A stretch of 20,411 bases of DNA, taken from Candidatus Aminicenantota bacterium. GTDB taxonomy: Bacteria; Acidobacteriota; Aminicenantia; Aminicenantales; Aminicenantaceae. Location: contig DAOUSP010000007.1 of assembly GCA_030627155.1 (NCBI GenBank), forward strand, positions 1 through 20,411. The letters run 5' to 3'. Shown here piece by piece: positions 6,821 through 14,223 of this stretch. The translations under genes and the position numbers were made by a program. The notes under the pieces are model-generated. The model did not search any database. It worked only from the letters and a program-made list of their open reading frames with translations, and had not been told where the DNA came from. How positions within the stretch are numbered: position 1 is the stretch's first letter; every line of letters starts with the position of its first letter.

Positions 6821-8602
6821 ATGATAGAGACTATACCTCAGTTATTTCTTAACACAGTAAAATCTTATTTAAAGAATGATTTGCTCTTATACAAGGAACA
6901 AGGGCGTTATGTTCCTATATCTACGAAAGAATTTTCGAATTTTGTTCAAAATCTTTCACTTGGTTTGCGGGATTTGGGCATTAAGAAAGGGAATAAACTC
7001 ATCCTGCTTTCTGAAAATTGCCCCAATTGGGTGATTACAGATCTTGCTAATTTATGCCTTGGAGGTATTACGGTTCCTGTGTATCCGTCCTTAATGCCAG
7101 AGCAGATAAAATATATTATTGAAGATTCAGATGCTGAGGTTGTCGTGTGTTCTTCTCCAGAACTTTGGCAAAAAATACAGGTAATAAAAAAAGATCTGAC
7201 AAAAGTTAAACATTATATTGTTTTTTTTAAGGATCCTCCTGAAGAAGTGTTTCCTCTTGAGCAAATCATGGAAAGAGGGGAAAAAGTATCCAAAGAGAAT
7301 CCTGGCCTTTTTGAAGAGATGGCATTAAAAGTTGAACCTGAAGATGATGCATCTATTCTTTATACTTCTGGGACGACAGGCATCCCAAAAGGGGTTATCT
7401 TAACTCACAAAAATTTTATAAGCAATATCAAAACAACTTTATCCATCATTGATATATCTTATAAAGATACTGTGTTATCTTTTTTGCCTTTATCACACGT
7501 GTTAGAGAGAATGGTTGTTTTTTGTTATCTTTATATGGGAGCTTCAATCGCATTCGCAGAGAGTTTGGATACATTGGCAGAAAATTTGCTTGAAATAAGG
7601 CCGAATATTATGGTGAGCGTGCCTCGTGTATTTGAAAAGATTTATTCAAAAGTCATTGATAATGTTCTATCCAGTTCCCCCTTGAAAAGAAAAATATTTT
7701 ATTGGGCTGTTAATGTTGCTAAAAAATGTGCAGAAAGAAAGCTTAAAAAACAACCTGTTCCTAAAGCTCTTAAGTTAAAAATGAGCATAGCGAATAAACT
7801 TGTTTGTTCGAAAATCTTGGATAAGACAGGCGGGCGTGTCCGGTTTTTTGTGTCGGGTGGAGCTCCTCTTGCTAAAGATATTGCCGAGTTTTTTTATTCA
7901 ATAGGATTACTGATACTTGAAGGGTATGGCCTAACAGAGACATCCCCTGTAGTTTCAGCCAATACATTCGATAATATCAAGTTTGGCTCAGTAGGCAAAC
8001 CAATACCAGGAGTGGAAGTTAAAATTGCTCAGGATGGTGAAATATTAGTCAAAGGGCCTAATGTGATGAAAGGTTATTATAAGAAGGAAGAAGAGACAAG
8101 GGAGGCCTTTGAAGGAGAGTGGTTTCACACAGGCGATATTGGGCATCTTGATGAAGATGGGTTTTTAGTGATTACCGACAGAAAAAAGGATCTCATTGTT
8201 ACTTCAGGTGGAAAGAATGTTGCTCCACAACCTATTGAAAATATTCTAAAGACAAGTCCATATATATCTAATGCTGTTGTTATTGGTGATAAAAGAAGAT
8301 TCATGTCTGCTTTGATTGTTCCTGATTTTGATAAGTTAGAGGAATACGCAAGATTTAATAATATTCCTTTCAATAGTCACACTGATTTAGTGAAGAATGA
8401 TGAGATTGTTCGATTTATTGAATCTGAAGTCGATCGCAGAACTCCAGACCTATCTTCTTATGAAAAGATAAAAAAGATTGCACTTCTTAACAGGGAGTTT
8501 GAAATCGAGAAAGAGGAGATTACTCCAACTTTGAAGGTAAAAAGGAATATCGTTGAAAAAAAATACAAAGATTTAATTGATGCCCTTTACAAGGAAGAGT
8601 AG
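6821..8602 (+). CDS. Long-chain fatty-acyl-CoA synthetase (AMP-forming)
   Basis: A 593-residue adenylating enzyme that activates fatty acids with ATP and CoA for beta-oxidation or lipid synthesis. The ANL-superfamily motifs are all present in order: the phosphate loop TSGTTGIPKG (182-191), the A5 motif YGLTETSP (369-376), WFHTGD with Asp439, and the hinge DRKKDLIVTSGGKN (453-466). The C-terminal lysine region TPTLKVKR (about 569-576) holds the adenylation lysine. Length and the GGKNVAPQPIE segment fit the long-chain, FadD15-like branch found widely in bacteria. The start is taken as ATG 6821 because GGAGG at 6811-6815 lies 5 nt upstream; an in-frame TTG at 6809 would overlap this site. Chain-length preference cannot be read from sequence. 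It sits alone between gyrA and a convergent gene. Confidence 0.9.
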   Translation: MIETIPQLFLNTVKSYLKNDLLLYKEQGRYVPISTKEFSNFVQNLSLGLRDLGIKKGNKLILLSENCPNWVITDLANLCLGGITVPVYPSLMPEQIKYIIEDSDAEVVVCSSPELWQKIQVIKKDLTKVKHYIVFFKDPPEEVFPLEQIMERGEKVSKENPGLFEEMALKVEPEDDASILYTSGTTGIPKGVILTHKNFISNIKTTLSIIDISYKDTVLSFLPLSHVLERMVVFCYLYMGASIAFAESLDTLAENLLEIRPNIMVSVPRVFEKIYSKVIDNVLSSSPLKRKIFYWAVNVAKKCAERKLKKQPVPKALKLKMSIANKLVCSKILDKTGGRVRFFVSGGAPLAKDIAEFFYSIGLLILEGYGLTETSPVVSANTFDNIKFGSVGKPIPGVEVKIAQDGEILVKGPNVMKGYYKKEEETREAFEGEWFHTGDIGHLDEDGFLVITDRKKDLIVTSGGKNVAPQPIENILKTSPYISNAVVIGDKRRFMSALIVPDFDKLEEYARFNNIPFNSHTDLVKNDEIVRFIESEVDRRTPDLSSYEKIKKIALLNREFEIEKEEITPTLKVKRNIVEKKYKDLIDALYKEE

Positions 8603-8696
8603 GAATCAGGCATTCATTTTTCATTTTACAGAGGAAGGATATTTCTTCCATCGAGCAATAGAAAGCATCTTATGGATTCCAGAGGGGAAATTCCTG

Positions 8697-9410
8697 TTAA
8701 GCTGATTTTTCTAACCAATACAGTATCCTGCCACAATTTTCGCAGAGAATAATTTTCTTTTTTTCCTTCAATTCATTCAGAACTTGTGGCCTGATACGCA
8801 TATGGCACATAGAGCAGAATTCATCATTGACCGGCGAAAGAGCAATGCCTTTCTTATTTTTAAATATCTTAAGATAAAGGTCAATTTGATCTGAGGGAAT
8901 CTTCAAAATAATTTTTTCTTTTTCCTGTATCAATTGCTCACGCGTTTTTTCCATTTCTTTTTTATTTGCGTTTAAAGCTTCTTTTTCTTTTGTATATTTT
9001 TCCCTTACTTCATCGGCTGTTTGGACAGCGGCCTTAATGTCATTCTCTATGTCGTCTGCAGAAAGCATTTCGTTTATTATTTCTTCTTCCAATGCGTCTA
9101 CTTCATGTGTAGCATCATCGATTTCCTTAAGGAGAGACCTGTATTCCTTATTTGTTTTGACCTCATTCAGTTGATGCTTATATTTTGATATTTTTTCCTT
9201 TATATCTTGCACGTTATTTTCTAAATCTTTTCTTTTTTTCTGGTTTGATACAAGCTTTTCTTTTTCTTGAGAAACGATTTTAGAGCTTTCTTCAATTTTT
9301 TTTTCAATCTCAGATATTTGATTGGGGATTTTATCGAGGAAAAGAGAGGTGTTCCTTATGTCTTCATCAAGCTTTTGTAAATAAATTAAATTCTCGAAGT
9401 CAATGTCCAC
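8697..9410 (-). CDS. CdsZ-like coiled-coil protein with C4 zinc ribbon
   Basis: A 237-residue protein. Residues about 8-165 form a long helical hairpin rich in Lys and Glu, including LNEVKTNKEYRSLLKEI, the signature of the zf-RING_7/CdsZ family. The C-terminal zinc ribbon has Cys199-x2-Cys202 and Cys223-x2-Cys226. Chlamydial CdsZ is a type III secretion assembly factor, but most bacteria that carry this family have no such system and its general function is unknown; nucleic-acid or protein binding is plausible. The start is GTG 9410: GAGGAAAAG lies just upstream, and the overlapping ATG 9412-9410 is out of frame and soon stops. It follows rpoD and a tRNA gene on the same strand, an arrangement I recall from other diderm phyla, so it may be transcribed with the tRNA. 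Confidence 0.85.
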   Translation of the reverse strand: MDIDFENLIYLQKLDEDIRNTSLFLDKIPNQISEIEKKIEESSKIVSQEKEKLVSNQKKRKDLENNVQDIKEKISKYKHQLNEVKTNKEYRSLLKEIDDATHEVDALEEEIINEMLSADDIENDIKAAVQTADEVREKYTKEKEALNANKKEMEKTREQLIQEKEKIILKIPSDQIDLYLKIFKNKKGIALSPVNDEFCSMCHMRIRPQVLNELKEKKKIILCENCGRILYWLEKSA

Positions 9411-9432
9411 ATCTTTTCCTCATGGGTGAAAA

Positions 9433-9504
9433 TGGGCCTACCAGGATTCGAACCTGGGACCTGCCGGTTATGAGCCGGTGGCTCTTCCGCTGAGCTATAG
9501 GCCC
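9433..9504 (-). tRNA. tRNA with CAU anticodon, probably tRNA-Ile2 (lysidine type)
   Basis: The complement folds as a 72-nt cloverleaf. The acceptor stem GGGCCTA/TAGGCCC carries A73, the D arm has a 7-nt loop, the anticodon loop is CTCATAA, and the T arm CCAGG-TTCGAAT-CCTGG is perfect. The anticodon stem has four GC pairs and an A27-C43 mismatch. CAU could mean elongator Met, initiator Met or Ile2. The acceptor has C4-G69 and C5-G68, pairs known to be used by E. coli TilS to recognise Ile2. A perfect first acceptor pair (G1-C72) and the lack of a three-G run in the anticodon stem speak against an initiator. No CCA is encoded, unlike the tRNA-Pro in this window. It lies between rpoD and the zinc-ribbon gene and has its own promoter. 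Confidence 0.9.
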
Positions 9505-9513
9505 TAATTAATT

Positions 9514-9542
9514 TTTATAACAAATCTATAGAATCAAGTCAA
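9514..9542 (-). promoter_or_regulatory. Sigma70-type promoter of the CAU tRNA
   Basis: On the minus strand: TTGACT (9542-9537), a 17-bp spacer, then TATAAA (9519-9514). This would start transcription within a few bases of the mature tRNA 5' end at 9504. It could also drive the downstream zinc-ribbon gene. Confidence 0.7.
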
Positions 9543-9644
9543 TTTTACTGAAGCATTTTTTCTTTAGAATCTAAGAGGAAACAAAAAGGAGCACGGAAGA
9601 AATAAGCATCTTAGGAAGTTTTAATCTTTAAACTTTCACATATA

Positions 9645-11270
9645 TCAGGATCCGTTGGCAAAGGATTTTAATTTTTTGCTTCGGGTTGGATGCTTTAGCT
9701 TGCGCAATGCTTTTGCCTCAATCTGGCGGATTCTTTCACGAGTTACCTTGAATTGCTGGCCGACCTCTTCTAAAGTATGCTCATTACCGTCACCAAGTCC
9801 AAACCTCATCTTTAGGACTTTGGCTTCTCTTTCTGTGAGACTCTTTAAAGCTTCATTGATTTGCTCTCTCAAATTGATATGAATCACGGCATCTGGAGGA
9901 GAAGGCATCACCTTATCTTCAATAAAATCACCAAGATGGCTGTTTTCTTCTTCTCCAATAGGTGTTTCGAGGGATATTGGTTCTTGAGCGATTTTAATGA
10001 TTTTTCTAACTTTGTAGACAGGTAAATCCATTTTTTTCGAGATCTCTTCACAAGTTGGCTCTCTTCCAATCTCTTGGACCAAACTTCGTGAAACTCGAAC
10101 CAATTTGTTTATTGTTTCTATCATGTGCACAGGGATTCTTATAGTCCTGGCCTGGTCTGCTATCGCCCGTGTTATAGCCTGTCGAATCCACCATGTGGCG
10201 TAGGTAGAGAATTTGTAGCCTCTGCGGTATTCGAATTTATCAACTGCTTTCATCAGGCCCATGTTGCCTTCCTGAATAAGGTCAAGAAACTGGAGTCCGC
10301 GGTTGCTGTATTTTTTTGCAATTGACACAACAAGTCTCAAATTTGCAGCCACAAGTTCCTTTTTAGCTTGATCGCTGATTTTTTTCCCAGTTGTGATTGC
10401 ACGAATTGTTTTTCGCAAAAATTGGGGGTTAAGGCCAATTTCTTTCTGATAAGAGCGCAGGCTCTTGTTGATTTCTTTGATTTTTGCCTTTAGTTCTTCT
10501 TGTATTTTTTTGCTTCTTGTCTGGGAAATGGATAAATTCAACTCTTCCTTTATTTCCTCTAATTCATTGATGACTTTAAGCTTTTCCCGGAGATTTTCGA
10601 TGATACGCTCAACATGATTTGAACGGATATTAAGATCCCGTATCAGGCGGCTCATTTGGACAATAAGGCGGCCTCGGGAGATAACGAATTTTTTCGTATT
10701 AGGAATTTTTTCTAAGTTGGTGCTAAGTTCTTTTATCTTTTTTATTTTTGAAAGTATTTTATTTTTCTTTTCTTCTAATTTTCCTTCTGAAATCTCATCT
10801 TCGCTAATTTCAAACATTTCCTGTATGATTTCTGGGTATTCAGATATTTTCTCTTCTAAAGCTAATACTTCATTTAAGATTAATCTTGTTTTCGAAAGTG
10901 CCTTTATGATTGACTTTTGGCCTCTTTCTATTTCTTTTGCAATAGTAATCTCTCCCTCTCTTGTCAGGAGAGAGATAGTTCCCATTTCACGTAAATATAG
11001 TTTGACTGGGTCTGTTGTTCGTTCTAAACCCTCAAAGGAAACAAGGGCACTTTTTCGCCTTTTAGGAATGATTTCTCTATGTTTATTAACTATTTTTATT
11101 CCATAATCATCCATTGAGCTGATGAAATTATTAAAATCCTCTCCTGAATCAAGTTCAGCATGAAACGTTTTGTCGATTTCTTCAAAAGACAGATAGCCGA
11201 GTTTTCTACCTTTTGAAATCAGCTGATGAATTTCATCATCTTTTTGGTATTTGTTGTCGTCTGAAGTCAA
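9645..11270 (-). CDS. rpoD: Primary sigma factor (sigma70/RpoD)
   Basis: The housekeeping sigma factor, which directs RNA polymerase to -10/-35 promoters. In the 541-residue form, region 1.1 covers about 10-65 (IHQLISKGRKLGYLSFEEID) and region 1.2 about 87-118 (DPVKLYLREMGTISLLTREG). A lysine- and glutamate-rich non-conserved region of about 180 residues follows. Region 2 lies at about 307-385, with FSTYATWWIRQAITRAIADQ for -10 recognition and melting. Region 3 follows, and region 4 ends in the -35-binding helix (HTLEEVGQQF...TRERIRQIE, about 498-519). Regions 1.1 and 1.2 identify it as the primary rather than an alternative factor. I place the start at TTG 11270, because the ribosome binding site GAGAGGTG lies 6 nt upstream; the in-frame GTG at 11279 is part of that site. 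The gene follows dnaG by about 50 nt. E. coli RpoD is 613 residues. Confidence 0.95.
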   Translation of the reverse strand: MTSDDNKYQKDDEIHQLISKGRKLGYLSFEEIDKTFHAELDSGEDFNNFISSMDDYGIKIVNKHREIIPKRRKSALVSFEGLERTTDPVKLYLREMGTISLLTREGEITIAKEIERGQKSIIKALSKTRLILNEVLALEEKISEYPEIIQEMFEISEDEISEGKLEEKKNKILSKIKKIKELSTNLEKIPNTKKFVISRGRLIVQMSRLIRDLNIRSNHVERIIENLREKLKVINELEEIKEELNLSISQTRSKKIQEELKAKIKEINKSLRSYQKEIGLNPQFLRKTIRAITTGKKISDQAKKELVAANLRLVVSIAKKYSNRGLQFLDLIQEGNMGLMKAVDKFEYRRGYKFSTYATWWIRQAITRAIADQARTIRIPVHMIETINKLVRVSRSLVQEIGREPTCEEISKKMDLPVYKVRKIIKIAQEPISLETPIGEEENSHLGDFIEDKVMPSPPDAVIHINLREQINEALKSLTEREAKVLKMRFGLGDGNEHTLEEVGQQFKVTRERIRQIEAKALRKLKHPTRSKKLKSFANGS

Positions 11271-11320
11271 TTTTAACACCTCTCTTAATTAGTATTATCC
11301 CATTTATATATACGTAATTT

Positions 11321-13057
11321 TTAAAAATCTCGTTGCGATAAAATTGATTGTTGCCTTTTTAGTTCTTGTAATTGTTTCATTAAATTTGGAAGCTGATCTA
11401 TTTTACCGTTTTTCTCCATTATTGTGATTTGGGCTTTTAATACTTTTGACTGTTTTTCAAAAGAAAATTCTCTTAATGCAGCAATACAATCTTTGGCTTC
11501 TTTTAAGGAAGGCAGGGAGCCTTTCTCCATTAAAATTTTAGATAAATAACTAAACAAAGTTGGGTCAATTTTTTTTCGAAATTCATTGAAATTTGGAGAT
11601 TTCTTTAACTTGAAAAATTCTTTGAAAACATGGAAAACAGGTTCGCTTTTTAGGCCTTTGTAATCATCATCGTTTATATCTTCGACTATACCCGTTGCAA
11701 TAAGACTATCTTCGAAAATAATTTGAAGTAGTCGCTTTTCGGCTGGCAGGAAATACTCTTTTTCAGAATATTGTTTTTGTGATGATTTTTTTTGTATCAT
11801 CGAACGCATAAAAGTTTCATCGATGGAAAGATATTCGCTTGCTTGCTTAAGATATTCGTTGCGTACTACTGGATCTGGAATTTTTTCAATCTCGCTTGCA
11901 ATGCTATGGATGATTTTCGCTTTTTCTTCTGGCACATCCATTCGTCCTTCTTTCAATTTTTCATTTATAAGAAATTTCATGCCAGGGACACTTTCTGAAA
12001 TAAGGCTATTAAAACGGTCGGGCCCATGTTTTTTGATAAAACTATCTGGGTCGAACCCTTTGGGCAGGATGATTGCTTTTACCTGGATACCTTTTTCGAG
12101 GCATATAGAAATTGCCCGGATTGCTGCTTTTTCCCCTGATGCATCCCTGTCATAGCTGACAATTATTTTTGAAGCAAAACGCCGGGCGAGGCTTGCCTGA
12201 TCAGAAGTAAGACTTGTCCCCAAGGATGCAGCGACATTGGTCACTCCTGCTTGAAACAGAGAGAGAAAGTCTGTATATCCTTCTACAAGAATCATTTCTC
12301 CTTTTTCCCGGATTGAGTCCTTGCAAAAATTGAGGCCATAGAGCAGTTTTCCTTTAGTGAAAATGGGAGTGTCAGGAGAATTCAAATATTTTGGATCATC
12401 ATCATAAATTGTTCGTCCACCAAAGGCAACGACTTTTCCTGTTAACGTAAATATAGGAAAAATCACCCGGCCTCGAAAACGGTCATAATAGCCATCTCCC
12501 TTTGTCCTTTGGATGACTAAACCTGCTTTTTCAAGGAGCTTGAGGTCTGTGTTTTTTTCTTTGAAAAAAGAGAGAAGCGAATCCCAAGAGTTCGATGCAT
12601 AGCCGATCTTAAGCTTTTGGATGACTTCATTAGATATTCCTCTTTTTAGAAGATAGTCAAGTGCGTTTTTTCCCTCTTGGGTGTTGAACAGATTTTTCCT
12701 GAAAAAACCAAGGGCCTCTTCGTTTATTTTGTATAGCTTTTCTTCTAATTTTAAAAGGGCAGGGGATAATTTCTTCTTTTGAGGAAGAGTCAGGTTGTAT
12801 TTTTGGGCAAGGTAGCGTAAAGCTTCAGGGAAACTAAGATTTTCTTTTTCCATAACAAGAGTGAAAATGTCGCCTCCTGCACCGCAACCAAAGCAATGAA
12901 AAAGCTGCTTGTCTTCATCTACAGTAAAGGATGGGTCCTTCTCAGAATGAAACGGGCATAATCCGACGTATTTCTGCCCACGCTTTTTTAGAGTAGTATA
13001 CTGAGAAGCAATATCGATAATGTTTGCAACTTCCCTAATCTCGTCGATTATTTCCAT
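11321..13057 (-). CDS. dnaG: DNA primase
   Basis: A 578-residue primase that lays RNA primers at the replication fork. The N-terminal CHC2 zinc-binding domain has Cys34, His37, Cys55 and Cys58. The TOPRIM catalytic core has Glu259-Gly260 (LVEGYTDF) and the metal-binding Asp303 and Asp305 (SYDRDASG). The C-terminal part (about 430-578) would be the helicase-binding domain and is divergent, as is usual. The start ATG 13057 gives the normal short lead before the zinc domain; the ribosome binding site is weak. It is the first gene after a strong promoter (13094-13122) and leads directly into rpoD. This is the dnaG-rpoD core of the macromolecular synthesis operon; rpsU, which comes first in many bacteria, is not upstream here. 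Confidence 0.97.
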   Translation of the reverse strand: MEIIDEIREVANIIDIASQYTTLKKRGQKYVGLCPFHSEKDPSFTVDEDKQLFHCFGCGAGGDIFTLVMEKENLSFPEALRYLAQKYNLTLPQKKKLSPALLKLEEKLYKINEEALGFFRKNLFNTQEGKNALDYLLKRGISNEVIQKLKIGYASNSWDSLLSFFKEKNTDLKLLEKAGLVIQRTKGDGYYDRFRGRVIFPIFTLTGKVVAFGGRTIYDDDPKYLNSPDTPIFTKGKLLYGLNFCKDSIREKGEMILVEGYTDFLSLFQAGVTNVAASLGTSLTSDQASLARRFASKIIVSYDRDASGEKAAIRAISICLEKGIQVKAIILPKGFDPDSFIKKHGPDRFNSLISESVPGMKFLINEKLKEGRMDVPEEKAKIIHSIASEIEKIPDPVVRNEYLKQASEYLSIDETFMRSMIQKKSSQKQYSEKEYFLPAEKRLLQIIFEDSLIATGIVEDINDDDYKGLKSEPVFHVFKEFFKLKKSPNFNEFRKKIDPTLFSYLSKILMEKGSLPSLKEAKDCIAALREFSFEKQSKVLKAQITIMEKNGKIDQLPNLMKQLQELKRQQSILSQRDF

Positions 13058-13093
13058 GGTTAATACTCAATGAAATAAAATGTTATCTTATAA

Positions 13094-13122
13094 AATATAG
13101 GAGCGAGATGATGAATTGTCAA
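13094..13122 (-). promoter_or_regulatory. Strong sigma70-type promoter of dnaG-rpoD
   Basis: On the minus strand: a perfect TTGACA (13122-13117), a 17-bp spacer, then TATATT (13099-13094). The predicted start is about 30 nt before the dnaG ATG. It lies between larB and dnaG on the same strand, so the replication and transcription genes have their own promoter. Confidence 0.75.
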
Positions 13123-13302
13123 GATAATAAGTTATTTAAAATACATTTGTTATAGGTGTTTTTACCCTCTCTCAAAGGATTTTCTTGAAGCCCGAAAACT
13201 CCTTGATTCTGTTTCGTTTTTAACATATAAATTCTTTCTGTAATCTTGGATGACAAGGACATTATTTACGATCTTAGAAGAAAAGCGAAATCAATCAAAG
13301 AA

Positions 13303-14049
13303 TTAGTCTAAATGGTTGATTAAGCTTGCAATATATCCTGCACCGAATCCATTGTCAATATTAACCACAGAAACACCGCCTGGACAGGAATTAAGCATGG
13401 CCAAAAGGGCAGTAATCCCTTTTAAACTTACTCCATAGCCAATGCTTGTTGGAACAGCGATAATAGGGACGTTTGTGATTCCTGCAACTACGCTTGGCAA
13501 GGCGCCTTCCATTCCTGCGATAACGATTAACACTCGAGCTTTTTTTATCTTTTCATACTCTCCAAATAACCTATGAAGCCCTGCAACACCGACATCATAG
13601 ATTTTTTCCAATTTATTTCCCATTATTTCACAAGTGACGGCAGCTTCTTCAGCAACCGGAATATCCGAAGTCCCTGCAGTCAGGATAATAATTTCACCTT
13701 TTCCGTGGGGAGTTTCATGCTGTTTTAGATAAGCCGCTTTTGCTAAAGTATTGTAGCAAATTTCTGGTATTTCTTGTTTGATGTTTTTGTGCATTTGTGT
13801 TTCGACTTTTGTTATCAGAAGGTTATTTCCCTTTTTTAGAATTTCCTGAGAAATTTTAATGATTTGTTCTTTAGTTTTTCCCTGGCCATATATTACTTCG
13901 GGGAATCCCCGCCGTAGTTCCCGGTGATGATCAATTTTTGCAAACAATAGGTCCTGGTAAGGATAATCCTTTAAACGCTTCAAAGCTTCATCTGGGGATA
14001 GCCTTCTTGTATAGACCTTTTGAAGCAAATCTTCAAGTTGGGATTTCAC
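13303..14049 (-). CDS. larB: LarB, pyridinium-3,5-biscarboxylic acid mononucleotide synthase
   Basis: A 248-residue protein of the LarB family. LarB carboxylates and hydrolyses nicotinic acid adenine dinucleotide, the first step to the nickel-pincer nucleotide cofactor of lactate racemase and related enzymes. The N-terminus carries the family segment AKIDHHRELRRGFPEV (37-52). The C-terminal half is a PurE-like (AIR carboxylase) fold with LTAGTSDIPVAEEA (113-126), AGMEGALPSV and SCPGGVSVVN. Cys222 in that last motif corresponds to the essential Cys221 of Lactobacillus LarB. The start is GTG 14049: an in-frame TAA lies four codons upstream, and the alternative ATG nearby is out of frame. No ribosome binding site is seen. 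larA, larC and larE are not in the window, so the cofactor's client is unknown. It is divergent from lpxC and about 245 bp upstream of dnaG. Confidence 0.9.
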   Translation of the reverse strand: MKSQLEDLLQKVYTRRLSPDEALKRLKDYPYQDLLFAKIDHHRELRRGFPEVIYGQGKTKEQIIKISQEILKKGNNLLITKVETQMHKNIKQEIPEICYNTLAKAAYLKQHETPHGKGEIIILTAGTSDIPVAEEAAVTCEIMGNKLEKIYDVGVAGLHRLFGEYEKIKKARVLIVIAGMEGALPSVVAGITNVPIIAVPTSIGYGVSLKGITALLAMLNSCPGGVSVVNIDNGFGAGYIASLINHLD

Positions 14050-14111
14050 AAAAAGATATTATCAAATATTTCATGCGAAATCAAAATATCCTGGGAAATT
14101 TTCCTTATTTC

Positions 14112-14162
14112 AAAAAAATCGATTTTTTAAAAATTAATGGTTTTTTTGATTTTGAAAAAAAA
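14112..14162. promoter_or_regulatory. A/T-tract region upstream of the lpxC promoter
   Basis: Runs of A or T of 5-8 bases (14112-14118, 14123-14128, 14129-14133, 14141-14147, 14155-14162) are spaced at roughly one to one and a half helical turns. The last run ends 11 bp before the lpxC -35. Such tracts can bend DNA or act as an UP element for the polymerase alpha subunit. The region also separates the divergent larB start. Confidence 0.35.
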
Positions 14163-14173
14163 CATAAATGTAT

Positions 14174-14204
14174 TTGACAAAATATTATTGATTTACGATA
14201 TACT
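14174..14204 (+). promoter_or_regulatory. Sigma70-type promoter of lpxC
   Basis: A perfect TTGACA (14174-14179) and TATACT (14199-14204), 19 bp apart, which is longer than ideal. GATATA at 17 bp is an alternative but poorer -10. The start would fall about 13 nt before the lpxC ATG, leaving a very short leader without a ribosome binding site. Confidence 0.55.
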
Positions 14205-14223
14205 AACCTAAAAGACCCAATTC

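Noticed and set aside
8633..8649. GGAAG...CTTCC hairpin between the acyl-CoA synthetase and zinc-ribbon genes as a terminator
   Set aside because: It has only five pairs and no T-run on either side, too weak to call.
8697..9410. Type III secretion assembly role for the zinc-ribbon protein
   Set aside because: The family is far wider than type III secretion and no secretion gene is nearby, so the chlamydial function cannot be transferred.
9433..9504. Initiator tRNA-Met
   Set aside because: It has a paired G1-C72 and lacks the run of three GC pairs with the strand bias typical of initiators.
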